From assembly GCF_026191675.1 (NCBI RefSeq), contig NZ_JAKRRY010000003.1, positions 1 through 64,000 of the forward strand: a DNA stretch of 64,000 nucleotides, read 5' to 3'. A program made the translations under genes and the position numbers. The notes under the pieces were generated by a model. It searched no databases. It saw only the letters and a list, made by a program, of their open reading frames with translations, and was not told the origin of the DNA. This DNA is from Vibrio qingdaonensis (lineage in GTDB: Bacteria > Pseudomonadota > Gammaproteobacteria > Enterobacterales > Vibrionaceae). Below are positions 18,252 to 28,627 of the stretch, piece after piece; positions within the stretch are counted from its first letter, which is position 1; the number at the start of each line of letters is the position of its first letter.

Positions 18252-18554
18252 ATGGCTGCGCTGATACTGACATCGTTACCACTGGTCGCTTTGGTTTATA
18301 TTGTCGGATTTTGTGTTAGGACTCGTTATATTTACCCGTCTATCAGCGGCGTACTTATGATGAAAGATAAGCAGTGGCACTACAATGGCGTGCCATTGTG
18401 TTCTCCCTCGTTTACTCTCGTTTTCAGTGAGTGGTGCATTGGGGTTCGTGAACAAAGTGGTAAGCGGTATATTTTGTGGCGAGACAGTAGCAGCGAGTCA
18501 GCTTATCGTCATTTATTGGTTGCAATAAAAAAGCAGTCCATTTCTAGTAATTGA
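18252..18554 (+). CDS. ygfX: YgfX (CptA) family membrane protein; true start probably upstream
   Basis: From ATG 18252 the frame gives 100 residues: a hydrophobic N-terminus (about 1-25) and a soluble tail with WHYNG and GKRYILWRDS, in the pattern of YgfX. E. coli YgfX has 135 residues and two transmembrane segments. The frame stays open upstream to a stop at 18105 and continues in hydrophobic character, but contains no ATG, GTG or TTG. A non-AUG start (ATT at 18117, next to the sdhE stop, would give about 145 aa) is plausible. YgfX is proposed to affect cytoskeleton proteins and to partner SdhE. Confidence 0.72.
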   Translation: MAALILTSLPLVALVYIVGFCVRTRYIYPSISGVLMMKDKQWHYNGVPLCSPSFTLVFSEWCIGVREQSGKRYILWRDSSSESAYRHLLVAIKKQSISSN

Positions 18555-18567
18555 AAGGACTGCTTTG
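18527..18567 (-). terminator. Terminator downstream of nadB, overlapping the ygfX stop
   Basis: AAAGCAGTCC / GGACTGCTTT with a 17-base loop. The minus strand ends in six T. The ygfX stop codon lies in the loop. The long loop lowers confidence. Confidence 0.5.
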
Positions 18568-18627
18568 GACGCTTTTTTAAAGCGCTAGTTAACCGGTATT
18601 CGTCGCCCAATTTGGGCTATGGCAGTA

Positions 18628-20247
18628 CTAGCTTGTTGATTCATCACTTGGCGTTAGAATCGTCGGTTTGCTGACTTCCAGCATATCGGGATAATCTAGC
18701 GTGTAGTGAAGACCACGACTCTCTTTACGTTGCATTGCACAGCGAACCATTAATTCAGCTACTTGCAATAGGTTTCTCAACTCAAGTAGGTTATTGGAAA
18801 CTTTAAAATTACTGTAGTAGTCATGCGTTTCTTGTTGCAGTAATTGAATTCGACGCAACGCACGCTCTAAGCGTTTATCGGTACGAACAATCCCCATGTA
18901 ATCCCACATAAATAGCCGCAGCTCATGCCAGTTGTGTTGGATGATGACTTCTTCGTCAGAGCAACTCACTTGGCTCTCATCCCATTGAGGTAGCTCGCCA
19001 GGCAATGACACGCTGTCAAGTTTAGTCAAGATATCTTTCGCGGCAGACCAAGCATAGACGACACATTCTAATAGGGAGTTAGATGCCATTCTATTTGCGC
19101 CATGCAGGCCAGTATAGCTGACTTCACCAATGGCATAGAGCTGCTCTATATCGGTACGACCTGCTTGATTCACCATCACTCCACCGCAGGTGTAATGTGC
19201 CGCTGGAACAATAGGGATAGGCTCTTTGGTCATGTCGATGCCCAAATCTTGCAAGCGCATATGAATAGTAGGGAAGTGCTTAATGATGAACGCTTCAGGT
19301 TTATGGCTGATGTCTAAGTACATGCAGTCTGCGCCAAGGCGTTTCATTTCAAAGTCGATAGCGCGAGCCACCACATCACGTGGGGCAAGCTCTTCTCGTT
19401 CGTCAAAGTCAGGCATAAAGCGCGTGCCATCTGGACGTTTTAGATAAGCGCCTTCACCACGAAGAGCTTCAGTGAGCAAGAAATTACGCGCTTCTGGGTG
19501 GAACAGGCAAGTTGGGTGGAATTGGTTAAACTCTAGGTTAGCGACTCGACACCCTGCGCGCCAAGCCATGGCGATACCGTCGCCTGATGATACGTCTGGG
19601 TTGGATGTGTATTGATATACCTTTGACGCCCCACCTGTTGCCAGTACCACAAATTTTGCACGTACGGTTTCTACATGTTCTTCATTGCGGTTCCAGATAT
19701 ATGCCCCAACGACATTGTTATCCGCATTGCCATTGCTTTCGTCCACGATGAGGTCGAGCGCATTGTAGCGCTCAAAGATCTCAATGTTAGGGTGACTGTG
19801 CACGTTATCTTGCAGTGTCGTTTGCATGGCCATGCCTGTCGCGTCGGCTGCATGCAAAATTCGGCGGTGGCTATGTCCGCCTTCACGAGTGAGGTGGTAA
19901 CGAGGTTGTTCGTCTTTGTCCGTCTCAACTTGATCAAAAGGAACCCCTCCGTCGATCAACCATTGAACGCACTCTTTGGCATTCTCTGCAATAAACTGAA
20001 CGGTGTCTTCTTCGCACAGCCCTGCACCAGCAATATTGGTGTCATTGACGTGTGATTCGATGCTATCGGATTCATCAAAAACGGCTGCAATGCCACCTTG
20101 GGCATAATAAGTCGCCCCTTCACTACGAGGGCCTTTACTTAAAACGATAACCTTAGCGCGCTCCGCGACTCTTAGTGCGAGTGATAGACCTGCAGCGCCA
20201 CTTCCTATGACTAAAACATCACAAAGATGCTCTCGGTTTGTGTTCAT
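18628..20247 (-). CDS. nadB: L-aspartate oxidase
   Basis: A 539-residue flavoprotein that oxidises aspartate to iminoaspartate, the first step of NAD synthesis. Motifs: FAD fold [30 protein letters not shown], the active-site region HTYTCGG-like ([11 protein letters not shown]) and [21 protein letters not shown]. It is divergent from rpoE, as in E. coli. Confidence 0.96.
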   Translation of the reverse strand: MNTNREHLCDVLVIGSGAAGLSLALRVAERAKVIVLSKGPRSEGATYYAQGGIAAVFDESDSIESHVNDTNIAGAGLCEEDTVQFIAENAKECVQWLIDGGVPFDQVETDKDEQPRYHLTREGGHSHRRILHAADATGMAMQTTLQDNVHSHPNIEIFERYNALDLIVDESNGNADNNVVGAYIWNRNEEHVETVRAKFVVLATGGASKVYQYTSNPDVSSGDGIAMAWRAGCRVANLEFNQFHPTCLFHPEARNFLLTEALRGEGAYLKRPDGTRFMPDFDEREELAPRDVVARAIDFEMKRLGADCMYLDISHKPEAFIIKHFPTIHMRLQDLGIDMTKEPIPIVPAAHYTCGGVMVNQAGRTDIEQLYAIGEVSYTGLHGANRMASNSLLECVVYAWSAAKDILTKLDSVSLPGELPQWDESQVSCSDEEVIIQHNWHELRLFMWDYMGIVRTDKRLERALRRIQLLQQETHDYYSNFKVSNNLLELRNLLQVAELMVRCAMQRKESRGLHYTLDYPDMLEVSKPTILTPSDESTS

Positions 20248-20454
20248 AATTCTATTAAAATCCTAACCTACAGTAGCGTAACGATACCCTACTTAGATAA
20301 AAAGTGCGCGATAGGGAGCTGTGTAAAACAGCTGGCGAGGGGCACTTTCAACAAGGATTACATTGGCGATAACACGCTGAAAAATCGATTGTGTTAATGA
20401 GCTAAGTAATCCATTCTTGTAAATTGACAACATTGTAGTCGACGCCAAATTACA

Positions 20455-20474
20455 TTGTGAATGATTCATCACAA
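20455..20474. promoter_or_regulatory. Palindromic element between nadB and rpoE
   Basis: TTGTGA and TCACAA arms are separated by eight bases, with an internal palindrome TGAATGATTCA. The half-sites look like CRP half-sites but the spacing is eight rather than six, so CRP is not claimed. It lies just upstream of the sigma-E-like -35. Confidence 0.35.
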
Positions 20475-20491
20475 AAAAACGCAGAAAGTTT

Positions 20492-20519
20492 TGAACTTTC
20501 TCTTTTTCATAGAGTCACA
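20492..20519 (+). promoter_or_regulatory. Candidate sigma-E promoter of rpoE
   Basis: TGAACTT (20492-20498) and TCACA (20515-20519) are separated by 16 bases, close to the sigma-E pattern GGAACTT-N16-TCNNA. This would give RpoE autoregulation, as known in E. coli. The transcript would have a leader of about 95 bases. Confidence 0.5.
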
Positions 20520-20619
20520 ATAGTGCTCATGTTAGCGGTGGTGTCAAGACTACAATGTGCATTATTAATACTCATATCTGAGAAGGTAAGGGTAAGAACG
20601 AATAGGAGTGAACGCTCGA

Positions 20620-21198
20620 ATGAACGAGCAGCCAACCGATCAGGTGCTGATTGAGCGCGTTCAAAGTGGAGATAAACAAGCATTTAACCTGTTGGTTTTG
20701 CGTTATCAAAACAAGGTTTGCAATCTCATATCACGATACGTGAGCAACTCTGGCGATGTCGCAGATATTGCCCAAGAAGCATTTATTAAGGCGTATAGAG
20801 CGATCCCAACGTTTCGAGGTGAAAGTGCCTTTTATACGTGGTTGTATCGCATCGCTGTCAATACAGCTAAAAACCATATTGTTGCGCAAAGCAGAAGACC
20901 GCCCGCAACAGATGTGGATGCAGAAGATGCAGAATTTTATGAATCTGGTAATGCGTTGAAAGAAATTTCGAACCCTGAGAACTTAACGTTGTCGAATGAA
21001 TTGAAGCGGACAGTGTTTGCTGCAATTGAAGCATTACCAGAAGACCTTAAGACTGCGATGACCCTACGAGAACTCGATGGGTTGAGTTATGAAGAAATCG
21101 CAGAAGTAATGGATTGCCCAGTGGGAACGGTACGCTCGCGTATCTTCCGTGCTCGTGAAGCAGTAGAGAAGAAGATTAAGCCTCTTCTTCAACGCTAA
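20620..21198 (+). CDS. rpoE: RNA polymerase sigma-E factor
   Basis: 192 residues from ATG 20620 (MNEQPTDQVLIERVQSGDKQ), matching E. coli MSEQLTDQ. The frame extends to a GTG at 20608. Sigma region 2 has DVADIAQEAFIKAYRAIPTF and FYTWLYRIAVNTAKN. Region 4 has LRELDGLSYEEIAEVMDCPV, then GTVRSRIFRAREAV. It controls the envelope-stress regulon and is held by RseA. The start codon sits in the loop of a small hairpin (20614-20629), and the Shine-Dalgarno GGAG is 11 bases away, which may limit translation. Confidence 0.95.
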   Translation: MNEQPTDQVLIERVQSGDKQAFNLLVLRYQNKVCNLISRYVSNSGDVADIAQEAFIKAYRAIPTFRGESAFYTWLYRIAVNTAKNHIVAQSRRPPATDVDAEDAEFYESGNALKEISNPENLTLSNELKRTVFAAIEALPEDLKTAMTLRELDGLSYEEIAEVMDCPVGTVRSRIFRAREAVEKKIKPLLQR

Positions 21199-21225
21199 AA
21201 CCAGTATCAACTTATGGTGAATATA

Positions 21226-21858
21226 ATGGCTGACAAACAAAAGCTTTCAGCATTCATGGATGGAGACCAAATCGATGAGGCGCTTATTGAAGCGTTTGAA
21301 AATGATTTGGAAAGCAAAGAAGCATGGCAAAATTACCATTTAATTGGTGACGTCATGCGAGGCGATGAGCCAAAAAGTTTAGATTGGAATATTGCTGAAA
21401 GTGTCGCGATAGCGCTAGAAGCAGAGCCGACGCACTCGCAAGCTCCGGCTTCAGTGAGCGCCGATCAGGTTGGTGTAGCGACGCCGATAGAATCGCAACC
21501 CACTCCAGCGCAAGCTAAGCGTCAGCTGCCGGCATGGCTTAGCCAATTTGGTCAAGTGGCCGTGGCCGCTTGTGTGTCTATGGCGGTGATACTGGGTGTG
21601 CAGCAGTATTCTGGTCAAGATGTGACTCAGCCTGAAGCGGAACAGCTCCCGGTATTGCAGACGATTCCTTTTGCAGGTAGCGCTGAGCCTGTCAGCTTAA
21701 CTCGAGATTCCGTTGCTAAAACCAACGGCGATACGGCTAATGTTCAAGAACAACGTCGTCGAGTAAACGCATTGCTGCAAGATTATGAGCTACAGTTAAG
21801 ATTAAATAGTGATCATCAAAGCTCGTTGAGTGTTGAAACCGAATCGGTAATTGAATGA
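21226..21858 (+). CDS. rseA: Anti-sigma-E factor RseA
   Basis: About 210 residues from ATG 21226 (MADKQKLSAFMDGDQIDEA). The N-terminal cytoplasmic domain binds RpoE. A single transmembrane segment (VAVAACVSMAVILGVQQY, about residues 110-130) precedes a periplasmic domain ending near QEQRRRVNALLQDYELQLRL, the RseB-binding part conserved with E. coli. It is cleaved by DegS and RseP under envelope stress. It overlaps rseB by ATGA. Confidence 0.93.
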   Translation: MADKQKLSAFMDGDQIDEALIEAFENDLESKEAWQNYHLIGDVMRGDEPKSLDWNIAESVAIALEAEPTHSQAPASVSADQVGVATPIESQPTPAQAKRQLPAWLSQFGQVAVAACVSMAVILGVQQYSGQDVTQPEAEQLPVLQTIPFAGSAEPVSLTRDSVAKTNGDTANVQEQRRRVNALLQDYELQLRLNSDHQSSLSVETESVIE

Positions 21859-22847
21859 AGAAATTTCTGACCAGTTCTTTACTGCTGTTCAGTTTATTTG
21901 GTGCTAAAGCCTTTGCAGAAGAACCTTCTGCGGAGGCTTTGTTGCATCAAATGAGTGACGCAAGTCAGCAGTTGAATTATGAACTGTCCTACATCCTGAT
22001 TAAGAAGAATAGCATTGAGCCGCTGCTCTATCGGCATGCCACCTTTGAAACTCAGCAATTTGCACATTTGGTGTACTTGAGTGGGCCCGTGCGAGAGGTT
22101 ATCCGCCGCGGTAGTGAGGTGAGCTATATCGAACCGGGCGTTGATCCTTTTACCATTGAATCAGGGAAAATGGTGGCGCCATTAATGCCGTTACTTAACG
22201 GTAATATTACCCAATTGAGTGAGTTCTACGATTATGTGCGAGTGGGACGAGCTCGAGAAGCGGGCGCGGCAACGCAAGTATTTCGTATCGTCCCTAAAGA
22301 CGGGCTGAGATACTCTTATGTATTGTGGGTGGATGAGGCGAGTAAGTTGCCTCTTCGTGCGGACTTATTGGATCGAGATGGTGAAATTCTCGAGCAATTT
22401 CGCGTGATTTCATATTCTGTGAATGACCGTATCGCAGAAATGTTGAGTTCGCTAGAAAAAGTGCAACTACCGGCTGTGCTTTCTTTGCCAAAAGGCAATA
22501 TCGAAGAAACCTACTGGCAAGTCGGTTGGGTCCCCGCTGGATTTAAGCCGAAAGATCTTAATCGTTATCGTATGTTTTCAACAGAAAATATTGTTGAAAG
22601 CCAAATGTTTACTGATGGGTTGTTTAGTTTTTCGGTTTATGTTTCTGAACGCGATAATCACTCATTAAAAGGTGATCTTATTCGTCAAGGTCGCCGAACC
22701 GTACACAGTGTTGTGAGTGGCGATAGGCAAATATCGGTAGTGGGGGACATCCCGCCAGCGACCGCGCAAAGAGTCGCGCAGTCGGTGAAGTTAAACCCTG
22801 TAAAACCAACACTCACCCCTGCCCCTGAAGCGAATTCAACGCCATGA
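21855..22847 (+). CDS. rseB: Sigma-E regulatory protein RseB
   Basis: 330 residues with a signal peptide (MKKFLTSSLLLFSLFGAKAF, cut near AFA). The MucB/RseB N-terminal lipid-binding domain (ALLHQMSDASQQLNYELSYI) and the C-terminal domain (WQVGWVPAGFKPKDLNR) are visible. RseB is periplasmic, senses mislocalised LPS or lipoproteins and protects RseA from DegS. It overlaps rseA and rseC by four bases each, an operon. Confidence 0.93.
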   Translation: MKKFLTSSLLLFSLFGAKAFAEEPSAEALLHQMSDASQQLNYELSYILIKKNSIEPLLYRHATFETQQFAHLVYLSGPVREVIRRGSEVSYIEPGVDPFTIESGKMVAPLMPLLNGNITQLSEFYDYVRVGRAREAGAATQVFRIVPKDGLRYSYVLWVDEASKLPLRADLLDRDGEILEQFRVISYSVNDRIAEMLSSLEKVQLPAVLSLPKGNIEETYWQVGWVPAGFKPKDLNRYRMFSTENIVESQMFTDGLFSFSVYVSERDNHSLKGDLIRQGRRTVHSVVSGDRQISVVGDIPPATAQRVAQSVKLNPVKPTLTPAPEANSTP

Positions 22848-23314
22848 TGACGGCACTTGCTACGGTGACCTCTGTTGAAAAACAGGGGCGCCAACTTCAG
22901 ATACAGCTGAGCTGCGAGCAACAAACCAGTTGCAGCTCATGTGCTTCAAAAAGCAGCTGCGGCACGGGAATCGTAAGTAAAGCCGTGGGCAGTAAAGCGC
23001 TCATTTGGAATTTACTCACGGACGAAAAAGTGCAATCAGGAGACGTGGTCGAAATAGGCTTTCCAGAGAAAAGTCTGCTTCAATCGGCGGCCTTGGTGTA
23101 CTTGCTTCCGTTGTTCTTTTTGTTTATTGGCGCGGGTTTGGGGCAACTTTGGCTTGCGCCTTTACTAGAGGCTGGCGAAGGTGTCGTGATTCTTTTGGCG
23201 GCTGGGTTTTCATTTATTGGTTTTCTTCTTGCTCGTAAATTCATTCAGCCCGTCGAGCAAACGTCGAGTCAAGAGGTTGTCTTGATCCGCATACTCGGGC
23301 AGTCCATTGTCTAA
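22844..23314 (+). CDS. rseC: RseC protein
   Basis: 156 residues. An N-terminal cysteine cluster (CEQQTSCSSCASKSSCG) precedes two transmembrane helices (about 82-135). This is the RseC/MucC pattern. RseC is a mild positive factor of sigma-E activity and is related to RsxC-type redox proteins; its mechanism is unclear. ATG 22844 overlaps the rseB stop; ATG 22847 is an alternative start. Confidence 0.9.
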   Translation: MMTALATVTSVEKQGRQLQIQLSCEQQTSCSSCASKSSCGTGIVSKAVGSKALIWNLLTDEKVQSGDVVEIGFPEKSLLQSAALVYLLPLFFLFIGAGLGQLWLAPLLEAGEGVVILLAAGFSFIGFLLARKFIQPVEQTSSQEVVLIRILGQSIV

Positions 23315-23426
23315 ATAAGGTGCGAACCGTATAGAAATTGGGTAGAATCTGCCAACTAAATTGAAACGCTGTGACGAAACAGGCGTTTTATACTTCCCAT
23401 TTTAAGAGTTAAGCCAAATCAAATCT

Positions 23427-25220
23427 ATGAAGCACATTCGTAACTTTTCGATTATCGCCCACATTGACCACGGTAAGTCCACGTTGTCAGACCGTCTCAT
23501 TCAAGTTTGTGGCGGCTTAAGTGACCGTGAAATGGCAGCTCAAGTTCTAGATTCTATGGACCTTGAGCGCGAGCGCGGTATTACCATCAAAGCTCAGAGT
23601 GTTACTCTTGACTACACTGCGAACGATGGGGAAACCTATCAGCTCAACTTTATCGATACCCCAGGACACGTAGATTTCTCCTATGAAGTATCTCGTTCCC
23701 TTGCCGCTTGTGAAGGCGCGCTGTTGGTTGTCGACGCTGGTCAAGGGGTAGAAGCTCAGACACTAGCGAACTGCTATACCGCGATCGAGATGGATCTTGA
23801 GGTAGTGCCAATTCTGAACAAGATTGATTTACCGGCGGCAGAACCTGAACGTGTTGCTGAAGAAATCGAAGAGATTGTTGGTATTGATGCATTAGAAGCT
23901 GTGCGCTGTTCTGCAAAAACGGGGTTAGGTGTGGATGCGGTTCTTGAAGAGATCGTCGCATCAATTCCTGCACCAGAAGGCGATCCAGAAGCACCACTAC
24001 AAGCATTGATCATTGACTCTTGGTTTGATAACTACTTAGGTGTGGTTTCTTTGGTTCGTATTAAAAACGGTAAACTAAAGAAAAATGACAAGATTAAAGT
24101 CATGAGCACCGGGCAAGTTTGGGGGGTAGACCGTTTAGGTATATTCACACCAAAACAGATCGATACGACGGAACTGAATACTGGCGAAGTAGGCTGGGTG
24201 GTTTGTGGTATTAAAGACATCCTTGGTGCCCCTGTTGGTGATACGCTAACAACAGCAAAACACGGCAGCGAAACTGCGCTACCAGGTTTCCAAAAGGTGA
24301 AACCTCAGGTTTATGCGGGTCTTTTCCCTGTATCATCCGATGATTATGAAAACTTCCGTGATGCACTAGGTAAACTTAGTCTAAATGACGCATCACTATT
24401 CTATGAGCCAGAAAGCTCAGCAGCATTAGGTTTTGGTTTCCGTTGTGGCTTCTTAGGCATGCTTCACATGGAGATCATCCAAGAACGTCTAGAGCGTGAA
24501 TACGATCTTGATCTGATTACAACGGCACCGACGGTAGTCTACGAAGTAGAAAAAACGGACGGTAAAACGTTGTATGTTGATAGCCCGGCTAAGCTACCCG
24601 CGACTAACGATATTGAAGAAATGCGTGAACCCATTGCGCGTTGTAATATCTTGGTTCCTTCAGATTACCTAGGTAACGTGATTACGTTGTGTGTCGAAAA
24701 GCGTGGCATGCAGGTTGACATGGTGTATCACGGTAACCAAGTCGCCGTGACTTACGACATTCCGATGGCAGAGGTTGTTCTCGACTTCTTCGATCGTCTG
24801 AAGTCGACGTCTCGTGGCTATGCGTCACTGGATTATAACTTCCAGCGCTTTGAAGCATCAAACATGGTTCGTGTCGATGTATTGCTTAACGGTGATACGG
24901 TTGATGCATTGGCTATCATTACTCACAAAGATCAAGCGCAAAGCCGTGGTCGTCTGCTTGTTGAGAAAATGAAGGAGTTTATTCCTCGCCAAATGTTTGA
25001 TATCGCGATTCAAGCAGCAATCGGTAACCACATCATTGCTCGTTCTACCGTAAAACAACTGCGTAAAAACGTAATTGCAAAATGTTACGGTGGTGACGTG
25101 AGTCGTAAGAAGAAGCTGTTGAAGAAACAGAAAGAAGGTAAGAAGCGTATGAAGCAGATCGGTAACGTTGAACTGCCTCAAGAAGCGTTCCTTGCCATTC
25201 TGCATGTAGGCAAAGATTAA
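23427..25220 (+). CDS. lepA: Elongation factor 4 (LepA)
   Basis: A 597-residue translational GTPase. G motifs: AHIDHGKST (G1), DTPGHVDF (G3), NKIDLP (G4). The C-terminal LepA-specific domain has the basic [20 protein letters not shown] segment and ends LHVGKD. It acts on stalled or misassembled ribosomes. lepA-lepB-rnc-era-recO-pdxJ-acpS follow each other as in E. coli. Confidence 0.97.
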   Translation: MKHIRNFSIIAHIDHGKSTLSDRLIQVCGGLSDREMAAQVLDSMDLERERGITIKAQSVTLDYTANDGETYQLNFIDTPGHVDFSYEVSRSLAACEGALLVVDAGQGVEAQTLANCYTAIEMDLEVVPILNKIDLPAAEPERVAEEIEEIVGIDALEAVRCSAKTGLGVDAVLEEIVASIPAPEGDPEAPLQALIIDSWFDNYLGVVSLVRIKNGKLKKNDKIKVMSTGQVWGVDRLGIFTPKQIDTTELNTGEVGWVVCGIKDILGAPVGDTLTTAKHGSETALPGFQKVKPQVYAGLFPVSSDDYENFRDALGKLSLNDASLFYEPESSAALGFGFRCGFLGMLHMEIIQERLEREYDLDLITTAPTVVYEVEKTDGKTLYVDSPAKLPATNDIEEMREPIARCNILVPSDYLGNVITLCVEKRGMQVDMVYHGNQVAVTYDIPMAEVVLDFFDRLKSTSRGYASLDYNFQRFEASNMVRVDVLLNGDTVDALAIITHKDQAQSRGRLLVEKMKEFIPRQMFDIAIQAAIGNHIIARSTVKQLRKNVIAKCYGGDVSRKKKLLKKQKEGKKRMKQIGNVELPQEAFLAILHVGKD

Positions 25221-25313
25221 GCTCATTGCTAAGTGCAAGAACAAGTAAAGTGGAAGCTCTGAAAAGGGCTTTCACTTTCGTTATTTTTGAAGATACGAAA
25301 TTAAGGGAATTTA

Positions 25314-26210
25314 ATGGCTAATACGTTCTCACTAATCCTAGTTATCGTAACATTGGTGACTGGTGTAGTTTGGGTTTTAGATAAACTCGTACTGAGAAAG
25401 AAACGACAGCAAAAATTGGCAGATATCCAAGCACAAGCCAACCAAATTGATGATGAGGTTGCTCAAAAAGCGGTCGCGCCATCATGGTTTGTTGAAAACA
25501 GTGTGTCGATTTTTCCGGTTATCGCGTTTGTATTAGTCTTACGTTCTTTTATTTACGAACCTTTTCAAATTCCATCGGGTTCGATGATGCCAACCTTATT
25601 GGTCGGTGATTTTATCTTGGTGGAAAAATATGCCTATGGATTGAAAGACCCAGTTTGGCGTACACAATTGGTCGACGTGGGTAAGCCTGAGCGCGGCGAT
25701 TCAATTGTATTCAAATACCCGCCTCAGCCTAATATTGACTATATTAAACGTGTAGTGGGTTTACCTGGGGATATGGTGCGCTACAGCGCAAGTAAAGACA
25801 TCTGTATTCAGACTAAGGGCACGTCAGAATGCAAACCCGTTAAGCTATCTAACGTCGTCGATAGCCCGTTTGTACAAAACGGTATTCCATTGATTCAAAT
25901 GGATGAAAAACTGGGTGATGTTGAACACCAAGTATTGGTCAACCCACTGCGTCGTGACCGAGTTGATCAGTATCAACCACGTAATGGCATTAATGAATGG
26001 GTGGTACCAGAAGGCCATTACTTCGTGATGGGTGACAACCGCGATAATAGTGCTGATAGCCGTTATTGGGGCTTTGTACCAGAAGCTAACTTAGTGGGTA
26101 AAGCTGTAGCAATATGGATTAGTTTTGAATTTGAACGTAGTGCAGACAGCTTTTTGCCTGCATGGATCCCAACTGGTGTGAGATTGAATCGCATCGGTGG
26201 AATTAACTGA
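25314..26210 (+). CDS. lepB: Signal peptidase I
   Basis: A 298-residue inner-membrane protease that removes Sec and Tat signal peptides. Two N-terminal transmembrane segments precede the catalytic Ser90 in PSGSMMPTL and the general base Lys145 in [25 protein letters not shown] is the box E signature. The residues match E. coli Ser91 and Lys146. Confidence 0.96.
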   Translation: MANTFSLILVIVTLVTGVVWVLDKLVLRKKRQQKLADIQAQANQIDDEVAQKAVAPSWFVENSVSIFPVIAFVLVLRSFIYEPFQIPSGSMMPTLLVGDFILVEKYAYGLKDPVWRTQLVDVGKPERGDSIVFKYPPQPNIDYIKRVVGLPGDMVRYSASKDICIQTKGTSECKPVKLSNVVDSPFVQNGIPLIQMDEKLGDVEHQVLVNPLRRDRVDQYQPRNGINEWVVPEGHYFVMGDNRDNSADSRYWGFVPEANLVGKAVAIWISFEFERSADSFLPAWIPTGVRLNRIGGIN

Positions 26211-26220
26211 ACGAGAGAGC

Positions 26221-26898
26221 ATGAATTCTCCTATTGAACGATTAGAAAAAAAGCTCGCTTATCAATTTAATGATAGCGAGCGCTTGGCATTGGCACTGAC
26301 ACATCGTAGTGCCAATGGAACGCATAATGAACGACTCGAGTTTTTGGGCGATTCAATTTTAAGTTTTGTCGTCGCTGACGATCTTTATCATCGCTTCCCT
26401 AAAATTAATGAAGGGGACATGAGCCGCATGCGTGCCACGTTAGTAAGAGGTCACACTCTTGCAGAACTAGGGCGCGAGTTCGGTTTGGGAGACTACTTAA
26501 AATTAGGTCCAGGTGAGTTGAAGAGCGGTGGTTTTAGACGTGATTCAATTCTTGCTGATGCAGTTGAGGCCATTATTGGTGCCATCTACCTAGACAGCGA
26601 TGTCGAAAAAGTACGTGAGGTTGTATTGGGTTGGTATAAAAGCCGCCTTGATGCGATTGAACCTGGCGTATCGCAGAAAGATCCGAAAACTCGTCTTCAA
26701 GAGTTTTTGCAAGGGCGCAGAAAACCTCTGCCCGTCTATACTGTGACTAATATAAAAGGTGAAGCCCACAACCAAGAGTTTACGGTTTCATGTGAAGTGA
26801 TGGGCTTGGATAAGCCTGTTGTTGGTCTAGGTACTAGCCGCCGCAAGGCAGAACAAGCGGCTGCCGAGATGGCATTAGAGAAAGTGACCAATGTCTGA
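26221..26898 (+). CDS. rnc: Ribonuclease III
   Basis: 225 residues from ATG 26221 ([16 protein letters not shown]), after GAGAG. The frame extends to 26197, overlapping lepB. The catalytic signature [11 protein letters not shown] and the second acidic patch [13 protein letters not shown] are intact, followed by a double-stranded RNA-binding domain (about 155-222, [16 protein letters not shown]). It processes rRNA and sRNA-mRNA duplexes. It overlaps era by eight bases. Confidence 0.96.
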   Translation: MNSPIERLEKKLAYQFNDSERLALALTHRSANGTHNERLEFLGDSILSFVVADDLYHRFPKINEGDMSRMRATLVRGHTLAELGREFGLGDYLKLGPGELKSGGFRRDSILADAVEAIIGAIYLDSDVEKVREVVLGWYKSRLDAIEPGVSQKDPKTRLQEFLQGRRKPLPVYTVTNIKGEAHNQEFTVSCEVMGLDKPVVGLGTSRRKAEQAAAEMALEKVTNV

Positions 26899-27865
26899 TA
26901 AAGAATTTGATATCGATGCGTACTTTTCTTCTCCAGCAGAAGAAGTAGCGAATCCAGAAAACCAACATTGTGGTTTTATCGCCATTGTTGGTCGCCCAAA
27001 TGTAGGTAAATCGACATTATTGAACCATATCCTGGGTCAAAAAATATCGATCACCTCGCGCAAGCCTCAAACGACTCGCCACCGTATCATGGGTGTAGAG
27101 ACCGAAGGGGATTACCAAGCGATTTACGTGGATACTCCTGGGCTTCATATTGAAGAGAAGCGCGCGATCAACCGTTTGATGAACCGTGCAGCGAACAGCT
27201 CCCTGAGTGATGTTAACCTAGTATTGTTTCTGGTTGACGGCACGCAATGGACTGCTGATGATGAAATGGTACTAAACAAACTGAAGAAATCTGATTTCCC
27301 AGTTGTACTATGCATCAACAAAGTCGACAACGTTAAAGATCGTAATGACGTGATGATGCACATGCAGGCTCTTTCTGAAAAGATGGAGTTTGTTGATGTG
27401 GTGCCTATTTCCGCCAAGCAAGGTAAAAACACCGATGTGATTCGTAAACACGTTCGTAGTTATTTACCTAAAGCGGTGCATCACTTCCCTGAAGAATACG
27501 TGACCGACCGTTCACAGCGTTTTATGGCGTCTGAGATTATCCGTGAAAAATTGATGCGCTTTACTGGTGAGGAGCTACCTTACTCTGTGACCGTTGAAGT
27601 TGAACGCTTTGATTACAATCCAGAAACAGACGGTTTTCACATCAACGCCCTTATTCTTGTTGAACGTACTGGTCAAAAGAAAATGGTGATTGGCAAAGGT
27701 GGAGATAAAATCAAGACCATCGGTCGTGAAGCTCGCCTAGATATGGAAGAGTTGTTTGGCCGTAAAGTGTACTTAGAAACTTGGGTCAAAGTGAAGTCAG
27801 GCTGGGCTGATGATGAGCGCGCGCTGCGTTCATTAGGTTACATCGACGACTTAGAAAACAAATAA
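26891..27865 (+). CDS. era: GTPase Era
   Basis: 324 residues. G1 [10 protein letters not shown]3 DTPGLH, G4 NKVDNVKD, then a C-terminal KH domain ([17 protein letters not shown]) that binds the 3' end of 16S rRNA. Era is needed for 30S maturation. The N-terminal 25 residues ([20 protein letters not shown]) are longer than the E. coli start. It is translationally coupled to rnc. Confidence 0.96.
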   Translation: MSDKEFDIDAYFSSPAEEVANPENQHCGFIAIVGRPNVGKSTLLNHILGQKISITSRKPQTTRHRIMGVETEGDYQAIYVDTPGLHIEEKRAINRLMNRAANSSLSDVNLVLFLVDGTQWTADDEMVLNKLKKSDFPVVLCINKVDNVKDRNDVMMHMQALSEKMEFVDVVPISAKQGKNTDVIRKHVRSYLPKAVHHFPEEYVTDRSQRFMASEIIREKLMRFTGEELPYSVTVEVERFDYNPETDGFHINALILVERTGQKKMVIGKGGDKIKTIGREARLDMEELFGRKVYLETWVKVKSGWADDERALRSLGYIDDLENK

Positions 27866-27905
27866 TAGACGCGCGACTTTCGGCAATTTGACAAGATGTG
27901 ATGGT

Positions 27906-28610
27906 ATGGAAGGGTTACAACGCTGTTTCGTTTTACATCGCAGGCCATACAGTGAATCAAGTTTAATTCTTGATGTCTTCAGTGAAGAGTATGGTCGTGT
28001 GTCATTATTGTCGAAAGGGGCTCGCAGTAAGCGCTCTAACCTCAAAGGAGCGCTTCAACCTTTCACCCCATTGTTACTCAAGTGGTCTGGTGGTGGGTCC
28101 TTAAAAACCTTGCGTCAAGCTGAACCTATTAGCTTAGGGCTACCGCTTACAGGTATCTGCCTTTACTCTGCAATGTATGTTAATGAACTTATTGCTCGTG
28201 TTCTTGCTAATGAAATACCTTTCCCCGCTTTATTTCATGATTATCTTCAAGCTTTAACAGAGTTGGCTCAAACTAGTAATCCCGAACCGGCGCTACGACG
28301 TTTTGAACTCGCTTTGCTTTCGGCTTTGGGGTATGGCGTCGATTTTTTACACTGCTCAGGCACGGGTGAACCGATCGATCCGACCATGACATATCGCTTT
28401 CGTGAACAGCAAGGTTTCATCGCCAGTGTTCGCCGAGACAACCTCACATTTGTGGGGGAAGAGTTGATTGCGATAAGTGAACGACGTTTTACTAATAAAA
28501 CCCAATTACAAGCGGCAAAACGCTTTACACGTATGGCATTAAAGCCGTATCTTGGCTCAAAACCGTTAAAAAGCAGAGAGTTGTTTCGTATTAAACCAAA
28601 ACAGCTCTGA
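27906..28610 (+). CDS. recO: DNA repair protein RecO
   Basis: About 234 residues from ATG 27906 ([20 protein letters not shown]), the family start; the open frame begins at TTG 27888. The OB-fold N-terminus, [20 protein letters not shown] and the C-terminal [20 protein letters not shown] match E. coli. RecO loads RecA with RecR and anneals ssDNA. The usual zinc-cysteine cluster is absent, as in E. coli. Confidence 0.94.
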   Translation: MEGLQRCFVLHRRPYSESSLILDVFSEEYGRVSLLSKGARSKRSNLKGALQPFTPLLLKWSGGGSLKTLRQAEPISLGLPLTGICLYSAMYVNELIARVLANEIPFPALFHDYLQALTELAQTSNPEPALRRFELALLSALGYGVDFLHCSGTGEPIDPTMTYRFREQQGFIASVRRDNLTFVGEELIAISERRFTNKTQLQAAKRFTRMALKPYLGSKPLKSRELFRIKPKQL

Positions 28611-28627
28611 TGATGGAGTATTAATAC

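Noticed and set aside
20455..20474. CRP site before rpoE
   Set aside because: Half-sites fit but the spacer is eight bases instead of six.
26197..26220. Earlier rnc start
   Set aside because: ATG 26221 has the ribosome site and the family N-terminus; the upstream codons lie in lepB.
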